A stretch of DNA of 62,394 nucleotides from JAEUMD01 sp050250815 (GTDB taxonomy: Bacteria > Pseudomonadota > Alphaproteobacteria > Rhizobiales > Hyphomicrobiaceae). Under the pieces are notes generated by a model that saw nothing but the letters and a program-made list of their open reading frames with translations, did not search any database and was not told the DNA's origin. The position numbers and the translations under genes were made by a program. This document shows positions 33,194 to 42,495 of this stretch, piece after piece. The number at the start of each line of letters is the position of its first letter. The first letter of the stretch is position 1. The stretch spans positions 1 through 62,394 of the forward strand of contig JBFWNY010000023.1 in the NCBI GenBank assembly GCA_050250815.1, read 5' to 3'.

Positions 33194-33619
33194 TCAGCGC
33201 GCGCGCCGTTCGGCTTCGTCCATCCTGCGCAATGCATCACGAACGATGCGCGCGTGATCGAACGCCAGGTCGCGTGGACGCCAACGGGCATACCAGCCCG
33301 CATCGGCCGCGTCGTCACCGGCACGCGCCGACCGTCCGCGCACACGGGCGAGGAAGGCAACCGAACAGGCGTGGCCGCGCGGGTCGCGATCGGGCTCGGA
33401 GTACACGCCGACGAGCGTGAGGCGGCGGATCGCGACGCCCGTCTCCTCCAGCACCTCACGGCGACAGGCGTCTTCAACCGTCTCGCCGACATCGACGAAG
33501 CCGCCGGGCAACGCGAGCAGGCCCTTGAATGGAGGCCCTCCCCTGCGAACGAGCAACAGCTCGCGTTGCGCGTTGATGACGACGCAGTCGACGGTCAGCA
33601 AAGGCGTGCGCGGTCGCAT
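33194..33619 (-). CDS. Nudix hydrolase
   Basis: The product has 141 residues. The Nudix box begins GGFVDVGETVEDAC and ends REVLEETG, a complete G-x5-E-x7-R-E-x2-E-E-x-G match that binds the metal. ELLLVRRGGPPFKGLLALPG is the preceding strand-loop. It resembles ADP-ribose pyrophosphatase-like family members, but the substrate cannot be read off. The start at 33619 has GGAG upstream; a TTG at 33670 is an alternative. Confidence 0.9.
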   Translation of the reverse strand: MRPRTPLLTVDCVVINAQRELLLVRRGGPPFKGLLALPGGFVDVGETVEDACRREVLEETGVAIRRLTLVGVYSEPDRDPRGHACSVAFLARVRGRSARAGDDAADAGWYARWRPRDLAFDHARIVRDALRRMDEAERRAR

Positions 33620-33708
33620 GAGGCTCCGATCTGGCTCGAGAAGCATCTCATCCCGGGCATACTTTGCCAATGCGCGGCCGAACGGGTCGCAGCGGAGCCC
33701 GTCCTGCC

Positions 33709-35211
33709 TCAGTTCGTCAGGCGCAGCCGCACCGAACGCTTGGCGATCTCCTTGAACGTCTCCAGCAGCGCGGCATTGTCCGCGGCATAGAAATGATTCT
33801 CACTTGCGGAGGCGCACGCTGTGAGAACCTTGTTGGCGCGTGTACCCGGTCCAGCTGCGGAGCTGAACCCGATCGTATAAAGCGCGGTATCCCCATCGCC
33901 TGACCGCTTGAACTCCGTGCATGCCTCGATGGAGAGCCGGTCGAGCTCGGCATCGGCCTCTGCGCTGGTACCGATGGATTGGTTGAACGGATCACTGTCC
34001 CGGATATAGCCGTACGGGGTGAACGAGTTGTCCACCGGCGGGGCACTGAGGACCTTGCCCTTGAGCCCGACGGAGCCGGGATCGAAGCGATAAGGCTCGC
34101 TGGTATTGCTGCCGCTGCAGGAGTCGCCGTCCGTGACCATGTCGCCGTCCGTCAAAACGATCATGATCTTCTGCGTGGTCCCATCGGCGGCCCCTTCGGT
34201 GAACGGGGCCTGAGGCGACAGCACGCGACTTGCCCAGCCGACGGCAGGTCCGATCACGGTGCCCATGTTGCCATAAGCCTCGAGCGCATTGATGGAGTCG
34301 CGAACCGAAGCGGAGTCCTCGGTCAACGGGACAACCGGATAGCGCGGACAATTGAAGTTCGGGCCGAAAATCCACGGGTCCTTCCCCAGCGGAAGGGGCT
34401 CCACGCTCCGGTAGCCGGAGTTGGTGCCGTTGCTGGGGTTGAGGCAGTTGCTGTCGTTGGGCTCAGGCGGCCAGATATAGGCGGGCCACTGGCCCGATCC
34501 GTCGGTGGCCCCCGCGTTGTAGACGTCCTTGTGATGAAAGCCGTTTGGTCGCTCCAGGACGCAACCGCCCCAGCCGGAGCTTGCGAGCAGCGGATGGCTC
34601 TGATTGGCGACAACGGCCCCCATGTTGGTGCCGATATTGACGGCCATGTTGAACGGCACGACGGCAAAGCGCACCTTGGCTTGGCTCGCCGAGCCGGCAA
34701 GCACCGCATCGATGAGCGAGTTCGCCGCTGTCTTTACTCCGTCGATCCGCGTGTTGCGCATGGAACCGCTGATGTCGACGACGAAGACGATCTCGGTGTC
34801 GAGCCGGTCGAAGTTGGCGCTCGACCCCACGTCCACGCCGAGTTGGTCGAACCCCATCGCGCCCATCAGATAGGTGGAGACGTCGAAGCTCGCATGCCCC
34901 GTGCCGCCGTTACCGTCGACGAACTTGAATTCCAGCGTTTTCGGAAAGGGTTTGATGTCACCGTAGTTGGCCTTGAACGTGGCCCGGAAAACGTTCGCCC
35001 GTTCGGAACTCTCAACCAAGGGATTTGATGCTGCAAGCACCGCGGCATCCAGTGCCGCCTGCGCGCGCGACTTGTAGCGGTAGACGTTGCCCAGGTCGAC
35101 GGCCGCGCCAGCAAAGCCCATGAGCAACACGAAGCTGAACGCGAACATGATCGCGACACCGCCGTCTTGCGAACGAGCAAGACGTCGGGCCATGTTGAGC
35201 CGACGCGGCAT
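33709..35211 (-). CDS. TadG-like pilus/surface protein with von Willebrand A domain
   Basis: The product has 500 residues. The N-terminus carries the TadE/TadG-type segment: basic residues, then DGGVAIMFAFSFVLLMGFAG, then AAVDLGNVYRYKSRAQAALD. The von Willebrand A domain begins near 140 with the MIDAS motif VFVVDISGSM. A long Cys-containing insertion (about 215-330) separates it from IMIVLTDGDMVTDGD. Such proteins are secreted or membrane-anchored with Tad/Flp systems. No other tad gene is in the window. Start 35211 is chosen over 35259 and 35193 because of GGAGA upstream. Confidence 0.85.
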   Translation of the reverse strand: MPRRLNMARRLARSQDGGVAIMFAFSFVLLMGFAGAAVDLGNVYRYKSRAQAALDAAVLAASNPLVESSERANVFRATFKANYGDIKPFPKTLEFKFVDGNGGTGHASFDVSTYLMGAMGFDQLGVDVGSSANFDRLDTEIVFVVDISGSMRNTRIDGVKTAANSLIDAVLAGSASQAKVRFAVVPFNMAVNIGTNMGAVVANQSHPLLASSGWGGCVLERPNGFHHKDVYNAGATDGSGQWPAYIWPPEPNDSNCLNPSNGTNSGYRSVEPLPLGKDPWIFGPNFNCPRYPVVPLTEDSASVRDSINALEAYGNMGTVIGPAVGWASRVLSPQAPFTEGAADGTTQKIMIVLTDGDMVTDGDSCSGSNTSEPYRFDPGSVGLKGKVLSAPPVDNSFTPYGYIRDSDPFNQSIGTSAEADAELDRLSIEACTEFKRSGDGDTALYTIGFSSAAGPGTRANKVLTACASASENHFYAADNAALLETFKEIAKRSVRLRLTN

Positions 35212-35413
35212 GAGCCAAATTCTCCAGCAATTGCACAGGAATCGTGCATATCGCATCATTTATTGCTGATACGCTAATGTCTGTGGCGAACGATGTGGTC
35301 AGACCAACTATATGGTAGCGGGCCTCATCGAGTGCGTGCCGTTTTGCGACTCCTCCCGGCGCCGCGCCCTGTCCAGCCAGCGGGAGATTGCACCCTCAAC
35401 CGACCCACGAGAT

Positions 35414-35457
35414 GCGAAACGGCCGCCGGGTGCGTCTGCGCCCGACGGCCGTTTTCG
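35414..35457 (-). terminator. hairpin downstream of pnp
   Basis: AAACGGCCG (35417-35425) pairs with CGGCCGTTT (35446-35454), with CGGG/CCCG inside and a 10-nt loop. It lies about 25 bp beyond the pnp stop. The T-run is short in both directions, so efficiency is uncertain. Confidence 0.6.
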
Positions 35458-35478
35458 TAACCTGGGTATGTGCCGGCG

Positions 35479-37698
35479 TCAGCCCGCGTCGCGCTCGCGG
35501 CGCGGACGACGATCCCCACGGCCACCACCCTCGCGGTCCCGGCGCGGCGGGCGCTCACGATGGTGCTGCTCCTCGGGCGGAGCCCCTTCTTCGCGGGGGA
35601 TCTCCTGCCCCGTCGCCTGGTCCACGACCTTCATCGACAGGCGCACCTTGCCGCGGTCATCGAAGCCGAGCAGCTTGACGAAGACTTCCTGCCCTTCCTT
35701 GACGACCTCGCCGACGGTAGCCGGGCGGCCGTTCGAAAGATGCGAAATGTGCACGAGGCCGTCCTTGGCACCGAAGAAGTTCACGAAGGCGCCAAAGTCC
35801 ATGATCTTCACGACCTTGCCCTTGTAGATCTGGCCGACCTCGGGCTCCTGCGTGATGGACTTGATCCGGTTGATCGCCTTCTCGATCGACTCCCGGTTGG
35901 CGGACGCGATCTTGACCGTGCCGTCGTCGGAGATGTCGACCTTGGCGCCGGAGTCGGCGACGATGTCGCGGATGACGGAGCCGCCGGAGCCGATGACCTC
36001 GCGGATCTTGTCCACGGGGATACTGATCGTCTCGATGCGCGGCGCGAACTCGCCGAGTTCGTCGCGTGCACCGGTCAGGGCCTTCGACATCTCACCCAGG
36101 ATGTGAATGCGGCCCTCGTGCGCCTGCTCGAGCGCGACCCGCATGATCTCCTCGGTGATGCCGGTGATCTTGATGTCCATCTGCAGCGACGTGATACCGT
36201 TCGCGGTTCCAGCCACCTTGAAGTCCATGTCGCCGAGATGATCCTCGTCGCCGATGATGTCGGACAGCACGGCGAAGTCGTTGCCCTCCTTGATGAGGCC
36301 CATGGCGATGCCGGCCACCGGCGCCTTGAGCGGAACGCCGGCGTCCATCAGTGCCAGCGAGGTGCCGCAGACGCTGGCCATTGAGGACGAGCCGTTCGAC
36401 TCGGTGATCTCGGAAACGACGCGGATGGTGTAGGGGAATTCCTCCTGCGTCGGCAGCAGCGGATGCACCGCGCGCCAGGCGAGCTTGCCGTGGCCGATCT
36501 CGCGGCGGCCCGGCGAACCCATGCGGCCGGTCTCACCTACGGAGAATGGCGGGAAGTTGTAGTGCAGCATGAAGCGCTCTTTGCGCGTGCCCTCCAGCGC
36601 ATCGACGAACTGCTCGTCCTCGCTGGTGCCGAGCGTCGCGACGACGAGAGCCTGCGTCTCGCCGCGCGTGAACAGCGCCGAGCCGTGCGAGCGCGGCAGC
36701 ACGTGCACCTCCGACATGATCGGCCGCACGGTCCTCAGATCACGCCCGTCGATGCGGCGGCCGGTCTTGACGACGTTGCCGCGCATGATCTCCATTTCGA
36801 GGGCCTTGAACGTGTCAGTGAGCAGCACCTTCTCGCCGGCGTCACCCTCCGGCAGCTCGACGCCTGAAAGCACCTGGTCCTTGACGGCGGCAACCATATC
36901 GTTGCGCTTCTGCTTCTCGGCCGTGGCGAAGGCCTCCTTGAGCGCGCCTTCCGCGATGGCCTTCACCTGCGCCTTGTACTTGTCGGCGTCGGGCAGCTTG
37001 ACGTCCCAGGGTTCCTTGGCCGCCTTCTCGGCCAGCTTGACGATGGCATCGATGACCGGCTGGAAGTGACGGTGGCCGAACATCACGGCCTCTAGCATCA
37101 GCGTTTCGGAAAGCTCCTGGGCTTCCGATTCCACCATCATCACCGCGTCCTGCGTGCCGGCGATGACCAGATCGAGCTGGGACTGTGCCATCTCGTCGAG
37201 CATCGGATTGAGTACCAGCTCGCCATTGACGTAGCCGACGCGCGCCGCGCCGATCGGCCCCAGGAAGGGCAGGCCCGACAGCGTCAAAGCGGCGGATGCG
37301 GCTACCATCGAGACGATGTCGGGATCGTTCTCGAGGTCGTGCGAGAGCACGGTCACGACGACCTGCGTCTCATTCTTGAAGCCTTCCACGAACAGCGGGC
37401 GGATGGGGCGGTCGATGAGACGCGATGTCAGCGTCTCTTTCTCCGTGGGACGGCCCTCGCGCTTAAAGAAGCCGCCGGGGATCTTGCCGGCCGCGTAGGT
37501 CTTCTCCTGGTAGTTCACGGTGAGCGGGAAGAAATCGACACCGGGCCGCGGCGCCTTGGCGCCGACAACGGTGGCCAGCACACTGGTCTCACCGTACTGA
37601 GCGAGGACGGCAGCGTCCGCCTGACGCGCCATGTGGCCGGTCTCCAGCTTGAGCTTGCGGCCACCCCAATCGATTTCCACGCGATGAATGTCGAACAT
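35479..37698 (-). CDS. pnp: polyribonucleotide nucleotidyltransferase (PNPase)
   Basis: The product has 739 residues with two RNase PH domains, an intervening helical domain, a KH domain (IREVIGSGGSVIRDIV) and an S1 domain (GKVVKIMDFGAFVNFFGAKD). FFKREGRPTEKETLTSRLID and GTSLALMDAGVPLKAPVAG are core signatures. It degrades RNA phosphorolytically from the 3' end and joins the RNA degradosome. The C-terminal tail is Arg/Glu-rich. It follows rpsO by 181 bp, the classic rpsO-pnp pair. Confidence 0.97.
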   Translation of the reverse strand: MFDIHRVEIDWGGRKLKLETGHMARQADAAVLAQYGETSVLATVVGAKAPRPGVDFFPLTVNYQEKTYAAGKIPGGFFKREGRPTEKETLTSRLIDRPIRPLFVEGFKNETQVVVTVLSHDLENDPDIVSMVAASAALTLSGLPFLGPIGAARVGYVNGELVLNPMLDEMAQSQLDLVIAGTQDAVMMVESEAQELSETLMLEAVMFGHRHFQPVIDAIVKLAEKAAKEPWDVKLPDADKYKAQVKAIAEGALKEAFATAEKQKRNDMVAAVKDQVLSGVELPEGDAGEKVLLTDTFKALEMEIMRGNVVKTGRRIDGRDLRTVRPIMSEVHVLPRSHGSALFTRGETQALVVATLGTSEDEQFVDALEGTRKERFMLHYNFPPFSVGETGRMGSPGRREIGHGKLAWRAVHPLLPTQEEFPYTIRVVSEITESNGSSSMASVCGTSLALMDAGVPLKAPVAGIAMGLIKEGNDFAVLSDIIGDEDHLGDMDFKVAGTANGITSLQMDIKITGITEEIMRVALEQAHEGRIHILGEMSKALTGARDELGEFAPRIETISIPVDKIREVIGSGGSVIRDIVADSGAKVDISDDGTVKIASANRESIEKAINRIKSITQEPEVGQIYKGKVVKIMDFGAFVNFFGAKDGLVHISHLSNGRPATVGEVVKEGQEVFVKLLGFDDRGKVRLSMKVVDQATGQEIPREEGAPPEEQHHRERPPRRDREGGGRGDRRPRRERDAG

Positions 37699-37773
37699 GT
37701 TCGGTCTTCCGTTTCGGACTTCGTTTCTAGTCGTCGATCTGTCTTTCGGAGCGCCAGCGTTCTAGCACAAACG

Positions 37774-37820
37774 CGAGCGGCGCCGGCATCCTCCGAGGGA
37801 GCCGGCGCCCAGCGCTCGCA
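37774..37820 (-). promoter_or_regulatory. long hairpin in the rpsO-pnp intergenic leader
   Basis: On the minus strand GCGAGCG (37814-37820) pairs with CGCTCGC (37774-37780), and GCGCCGGC (37802-37809) with GCCGGCGC (37781-37788), with a 4-nt bulge on one side and a 13-nt apical loop. It lies between the rpsO stop and the pnp start. In E. coli an RNase III-cleaved hairpin at this place mediates PNPase autoregulation; an analogous role is inferred. Confidence 0.55.
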
Positions 37821-37879
37821 TCGTCACGCTTGTCGAAGAAAAGCGCACCCCGCGATGCCGCGGCCGCCGGACGGCGGGA

Positions 37880-38161
37880 TCAGCGGCGGATGCCCAGCTT
37901 CTCGATGATCTTCTGGTAGCGGCCCTCGTCCTTGCCCTTCACGTAGTCGAGCAGTTGACGGCGCTGCGACACCATCTTGAGCAGTCCGCGACGCGAATGG
38001 TTGTCCTTCTTGTGCGTCTTGAAATGCTCGGTCAGGTGGTTGATCCGCTCGGTGAGGATTGCGATCTGCACCTCCGGCGAGCCGGTGTCGTTGGCCTTGG
38101 TGGCGTTCGACTTGATGACTTCGGCCTTGGCGGCCTTGCGCTCGGGCGCAACCTGCGACAT
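37880..38161 (-). CDS. rpsO: 30S ribosomal protein S15
   Basis: The product has 93 residues; most S15 have 89. The start at 38161 gives MSQVAPERKAAKAEVIKSNA, and the core GSPEVQIAILTERINHLTEH, NHSRRGLLKMVSQRRQLLDY is canonical. It binds 16S rRNA early in assembly. It is followed by pnp and preceded by truB (216 bp), the usual truB-rpsO-pnp order. Confidence 0.97.
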   Translation of the reverse strand: MSQVAPERKAAKAEVIKSNATKANDTGSPEVQIAILTERINHLTEHFKTHKKDNHSRRGLLKMVSQRRQLLDYVKGKDEGRYQKIIEKLGIRR

Positions 38162-38376
38162 CGGGTACCCTTTCTGTTGTGATGAAACGCGGAGAGCGAA
38201 AGGGCCTCCGCGCGGGAGGCGGCCACAGCCGGGATGTCGTCCAGCAGGGTCGCAGAAGTGCAAACGCGGGCTCATCGAAGCCCGCGCAGCTGGCGCCCTT
38301 ATACACGAACGCAAGGGGAATGCGAGGCTTTCCTGCGGGGCCTGCCGCCGCATGGGGCGCGTCGATTTAACGTTGT

Positions 38377-39297
38377 TCAGCCGATGTTGAAGACGCGGGT
38401 CGGATGCAGTGCCCCCTTCTCGATCTCGCCCAGCGCCACGAGCCGTCCCTTGCAGGTGGCGAAGATCGGCCCGGTCATGACAGGCGCATCGCGGCCGCGG
38501 ATCAAGACCGAGCGGCCCAGCGCGAGGTTGGCGGCGTCCGACTGCGAGACCGCGAGCTCCGGTACGTCGGCGAGCGCTGCCTCGACCGGGCGCAGGAACT
38601 GGCCGAGATCGGCTCCGGCTGCCGCATCGGCCGCGGCCTGCAGCTCGTCCACCGTCACGGCGTCATCCTCGCTGAACGGTCCGACACGGGTGCGCCTCAG
38701 CGCCGAGACATGCCCGAAGCAGCCAAGACGCCGGCCCATGTCGCGCGCCAGCGAGCGCACGTATGTGCCCTTGCCGCACACCGCCTCGAAGGTGGCACTG
38801 TCGGGATCGGGCATATCGACGAGCCGCAGTTCCTCGATCACGACCATCCGTTCGGCAAGCTCGACGACCTCGCCATCCCGGGCCAGATCGTAGGCGCGGT
38901 TGCCGTCCACCTTGATGGCGGAGAACGACGGAGGACGCTGGCTGATTTCGCCGGTGAAGTCTGGCAGCAATGCCTCGATCTGTAATCGGGTCGGACGTCC
39001 GTCGCTGCGCTCCGTCACCTCACCCTCGGCGTCGTCGGTGGCCGTTTCCTCGCCCCATTTCACTGTAAAGCGGTAGGCCTTCTGCCCGTCGACCGCGAAC
39101 GAAACCGTCTTTGTCGCCTCGCCGAAGGCGATGGGCAGGATGCCGGTCGCCAGCGGATCGAGGGTCCCGGCGTGGCCGGCCTTCTGCGCCGCGTAGAGGC
39201 GCTTGACCGCACCCAATGCCTGCGTCGAGGTCACCGCGCGCGGCTTGTCGAGGACGAGCCAACCGTGGACCGGATTGCCTTTCTTGCGTCGCGCCAT
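38377..39297 (-). CDS. truB: tRNA pseudouridine(55) synthase
   Basis: The product has 306 residues. The catalytic Asp lies in GHAGTLDPLATGILPI. KPRAVTSTQAL, FTGEISQRPPSFSAIKVDG and GTYVRSLARDMG are further family motifs. It makes the universal pseudouridine in the T-loop of tRNAs. A C-terminal PUA-like extension is present. It stands between aroA and rpsO on the same strand. Confidence 0.96.
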   Translation of the reverse strand: MARRKKGNPVHGWLVLDKPRAVTSTQALGAVKRLYAAQKAGHAGTLDPLATGILPIAFGEATKTVSFAVDGQKAYRFTVKWGEETATDDAEGEVTERSDGRPTRLQIEALLPDFTGEISQRPPSFSAIKVDGNRAYDLARDGEVVELAERMVVIEELRLVDMPDPDSATFEAVCGKGTYVRSLARDMGRRLGCFGHVSALRRTRVGPFSEDDAVTVDELQAAADAAAGADLGQFLRPVEAALADVPELAVSQSDAANLALGRSVLIRGRDAPVMTGPIFATCKGRLVALGEIEKGALHPTRVFNIG

Positions 39298-39397
39298 GTG
39301 TCGTGATCGTTCCAGTTATCCGTTCATGCACGCGGCGATGGGAGCGCCCGTCAGGGGGATCGCCTGACCGACGCGGCTCACGCCATATCACCGCATC

Positions 39398-40732
39398 TCA
39401 TAGCGCCAAGTCATAACGAGCGCCGAGCGTCTGCATCAGGCCGATGAACTCGGGGAAACTCGTTGCGATCATCGCCGTGTCGTCGACCGTGATCGGCTGC
39501 TCACTCGCCAGCCCCATCGTCAGGAAGGCCATTGCGATGCGGTGGTCGAGATGCGTCGCCACCGTACCTCCACCGCGCACCGGGCCGCCGGTGCCATGCA
39601 CGGTCAGCGTATCGCCGGCGACGCTTGCCTCGACGCCATTCGCCGCCAGCCCCGCGGCGGTGGCGGCCAGCCGGTCGCTCTCCTTGACCTTCAACTCAGC
39701 CAAACCGAGCATCGTCGTGTCACCTTTGGCGAAGGCCGCAACCGCGGCCAGCACGGGATACTCGTCGATCATGGAAGGCGCTCGCTCCGCCGGCACGATG
39801 ACGCCACGCAGCTCGGAGTGGCGGGCACGGATGTCTGCGATCGGCTCGCCGCCTTCCTCGCGCGCGTTGGCGAACGTCAAGTCGGCACCCATCTCCTGCA
39901 GGGTTGCATAGAGGCCTGTCCGCGTCGCGTTGACCAGCACACCCTCCACCGTGACGTCCGAGCCCGGCACCAGCAGTGCCGCCGCCACGAGGAAGGCAGC
40001 CGAGGACGGATCGCCGGGCACGACGACGTCGCGGCCCGACAACTCGGCATCTCCCACGACCGTCACGAATGTCCTGCCGTCGCGCTGCTCGGTGCGCACA
40101 GTTGCGCCGAAATATCTCAGCATCCGCTCGGTATGATCGCGGGTCGGCTCCTTCTCGATCACCGTCGTCTCGCCCGGCGCATGAAGGCCGGCAAGCAGGA
40201 TGGCGCTCTTCACCTGCGCGGACGGCACCGGCAGCTCGTAGACGATCGGCACGAGACGCTCGGCGCCCTTCAGCGTCAACGGCAGCGTCTCCCGGTCCTC
40301 GATGATCTCAAGCCCCATCTGCTTCAGCGGTCCGATGACGCGGCGCATGGGGCGCTTGGTCAGCGAGGCATCGCCGGTCATCGTGACCGTTACGGGGTTG
40401 CCCGCGACGACCCCCATCATCAGGCGCGTGCCGGTGCCCGAATTGCCGAAGTCGATCGGTCCGTGGGGATCGGCTAGACCGCCGACGCCTCGACCGGTGA
40501 CGACCCAGGTGTCGCCCTGCTTATGAGCAGGAGCGCCCAGCGCCGTCACAGCCTTGGCGGTATTGATGACATCCTCCCCTTCGAGCAGACCGCGAATACG
40601 CGTGAAACCGGTCGAAAGCGCACCCAGCAGAAGGGCACGATGCGATATCGACTTGTCGCCCGGCACGCGCACGCGGCCAGAAAGCGGACCGGACCGGTTC
40701 GTTGTCAGGGGACGGGGGGAGGCGTGCGACAC
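39398..40732 (-). CDS. aroA: 3-phosphoshikimate 1-carboxyvinyltransferase (EPSP synthase)
   Basis: The product has 444 residues. It joins shikimate 3-phosphate and PEP in the sixth step of the shikimate pathway. The substrate site begins PGDKSISHRALLLGAL, and FGNSGTGTRLMMGVVAG, MTGDASLTKRPMRRVIGPL and KVKESDRLAATA are conserved. Gly-Asn-x-Gly-Thr with an Ala-type pocket cannot be judged reliably by eye for inhibitor class. cmk, the usual downstream neighbour in this order, is not here. Confidence 0.97.
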   Translation of the reverse strand: MSHASPRPLTTNRSGPLSGRVRVPGDKSISHRALLLGALSTGFTRIRGLLEGEDVINTAKAVTALGAPAHKQGDTWVVTGRGVGGLADPHGPIDFGNSGTGTRLMMGVVAGNPVTVTMTGDASLTKRPMRRVIGPLKQMGLEIIEDRETLPLTLKGAERLVPIVYELPVPSAQVKSAILLAGLHAPGETTVIEKEPTRDHTERMLRYFGATVRTEQRDGRTFVTVVGDAELSGRDVVVPGDPSSAAFLVAAALLVPGSDVTVEGVLVNATRTGLYATLQEMGADLTFANAREEGGEPIADIRARHSELRGVIVPAERAPSMIDEYPVLAAVAAFAKGDTTMLGLAELKVKESDRLAATAAGLAANGVEASVAGDTLTVHGTGGPVRGGGTVATHLDHRIAMAFLTMGLASEQPITVDDTAMIATSFPEFIGLMQTLGARYDLAL

Positions 40733-41041
40733 GGGCGAGTTCCCGACAGCTTAGAGGAGCGGAACACGCAAGTCGCGGCCGCGGGGCCGGGGGTATAGAG
40801 CGGTATGCACGGTGTCAATGGACTGGCTGAAAGCGGGGCCGGGCCTTGCGAACCTCCTTCCAAAAATGGCCGCTGCCCCGCAATCGGGCGCGGAGCCCGG
40901 CCGAGCCCCCGATCAGGCAGTCGACGCCGGTGATGCCGTCAATCAAATCCCGCTTGCGACCGGCTAGATCGTTAGGTTTTGACAACCCAGCGCGCGTGTG
41001 GCAGACCGCTCGCTCTTTTCAGGCACATTGAGGCTCGACCC
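40733..41041. other. divergent intergenic region, aroA / TIGR02300 gene
   Basis: The 309 bp hold no supported gene. A perfect -35-like TTGACA occurs at 40979-40984 on the plus strand, 58 bp before the TIGR02300 start, but no convincing -10 hexamer follows at 16-18 bp. GC-rich runs near 40775-40795 (CCGCGGGGCCGGGGG) are probably part of the aroA leader. Confidence 0.35.
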
Positions 41042-41404
41042 ATGGCGACAAAGCAAGCGCGCGGCACCAAGCGCACGTGCCAGAGCGACGAATGCGGCGC
41101 CCGCTTCTACGATCTCAACCGCGATCCGATCGCCTGCCCGATCTGCGGCTCGGTGTACGAGATTGCCTCCGGACCCGTCGGCGCGATCTTCAAGGACGAG
41201 GAAAAGGCGCCCCGCAAGCCCAAGAAGGATACGGCCAAAGCCGAGGCCGACATCGAGGCCACCGAGGACGGCGAGGACGTCGCCGACGAGGAGGAAACGG
41301 TGGAGGCCGATGCTGACGATGCCTTCCTCGAGGACGAGGAAGAGGAAGAGGGCAGCATGTCCAACATTGTAGGCGGCCGCGGCGAGAAGGACGAGGAGGT
41401 CTGA
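41042..41404 (+). CDS. TIGR02300 family zinc-ribbon protein with acidic tail
   Basis: The product has 120 residues. The start at 41042 gives MATKQARGTKRTCQSDECGA. Two Cys pairs (C-x4-C and ACPICG) form a zinc ribbon around the motif ARFYDLNRDPIACPICG, the 'FYDLN' signature of this alphaproteobacterial family. The C-terminal half is almost entirely Asp/Glu with Ala. The gene next to aroA and upstream of a tRNA-Ala is typical of Hyphomicrobiales. Its function is unknown; the acidic tail suggests binding to basic proteins or nucleic-acid mimicry. Confidence 0.92.
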   Translation: MATKQARGTKRTCQSDECGARFYDLNRDPIACPICGSVYEIASGPVGAIFKDEEKAPRKPKKDTAKAEADIEATEDGEDVADEEETVEADADDAFLEDEEEEEGSMSNIVGGRGEKDEEV

Positions 41405-41601
41405 GGCCGTCGGCACGTCCAATTGGCTTGAGCCGGCAGCGCACGACAGGTGCCGCAGCTGCATCGGCCACGTGCCCGCAGCAAGCTGCTGTCGTGGTCG
41501 TTTAGATCGAAATTTGACGCTTGAAGTTTGCCCAGGGAGGGCATATTCAAGCGGCCTTACCGGGACGGGCGGGGCAACCACGCGTCCCGTCCCAACGGTT
41601 C

Positions 41602-41677
<76 letters not shown>

Positions 41678-42495
41678 ACCATAACACATTGATTTCACTA
41701 ATTATTTTAGCATCGCAAATTGACGCGCAATAACCGCGGGTTAGCACTGCGTGTCGTCATTTGGGGCGGTCTCTGCGCCCCGAGTAGCCGGTCTTGGCGC
41801 GCCAAATGTCCCGCGGTCTCTGGCCTCGAAATTCCTTTTCCGGGCGCCGTCCGCGGTCAGTCAAAGAGACGCAGTTCGCAGCCTAACTGAGACCGGTTCG
41901 AAACAGGTGCGTCACCCCGAATTGCGTTAGGTCGTCGACGACTGAGTGTGATGCTCTCGCCTCAAGAAGCGGTGCTCCTTTCCGAACGCCAATAGCAAGA
42001 TAATGCGCACGCGATTTCACAGGCTTCACCTTGGATGTCCAAGATTTTGGTTTCGAACTCGGTGGCATCACGCAAGGCGGGTCTGCGGTCGCTAGGACGA
42101 AAGGCAGAGTTAGCGGACCTCTGCGAAGCCGGTCGAACGGTTGAATGGTCGGCACGAAGAATGTCTCCTTCACATCGGCCAGCGGAAGCGCTTTGACCTC
42201 AGTTGTAGACCGAGGTTTGACGGCCCGACGTGCCGGTTGTCGAATTCTCGAGATTCAAAGCGCTCGTCGAACGATGCGACACGCCTATGACGCCTTCCAT
42301 ACCTGCATATGCGAGAGTGCGGCCGCTCGAGGCATCAGCGCCGACATCCCAGGCTATAATTTTATTTCTTGACGCACGAAGTACAGATTGTATGAGTATC
42401 CTTCGTCGCAAGGCAGCAATGCGGTGCCTCGCTCAGCCACCCAGCGACACGCGATTGTTATTGAGTTCTCGCAAGTCCTGAGGGGGGCACCACCC
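41678..42495. other. long region without a convincing gene between tRNA-Ala and the iron-uptake operon
   Basis: Of these 818 bp, the part just after the tRNA (41680-41740) is AT-rich compared with the surroundings. A 96-residue minus-strand frame (41883-42173, GTG start) is open, but its sequence resembles nothing I know and has no strong ribosome-binding site. Promoter-like sites for the operon are TATAAT at 42355-42360, or TTGACG (42369-42374) with TATGAG (42391-42396) at 16-bp spacing. I saw no clear Irr, RirA or Fur box. Confidence 0.4.
42369..42396 (+). promoter_or_regulatory. candidate promoter of the siderophore-uptake operon
   Basis: TTGACG (42369-42374), a 16-bp spacer and TATGAG (42391-42396), about 100 bp before the receptor ATG. 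This is a moderate sigma-70-like match. Iron regulation is expected from the gene content but not shown by an operator. Confidence 0.35.

Noticed and set aside
41883..42173. A 96-codon minus-strand frame after tRNA-Ala
   Set aside because: GTG start without a good ribosome-binding site and no recognisable sequence; noted in the region entry but not called as a gene.
42200..42495. Irr, RirA or Fur box upstream of the siderophore receptor
   Set aside because: GAATTCTCGAGATTC near 42241 is only approximately symmetric, and no sequence matches the known consensus closely enough to claim an operator.
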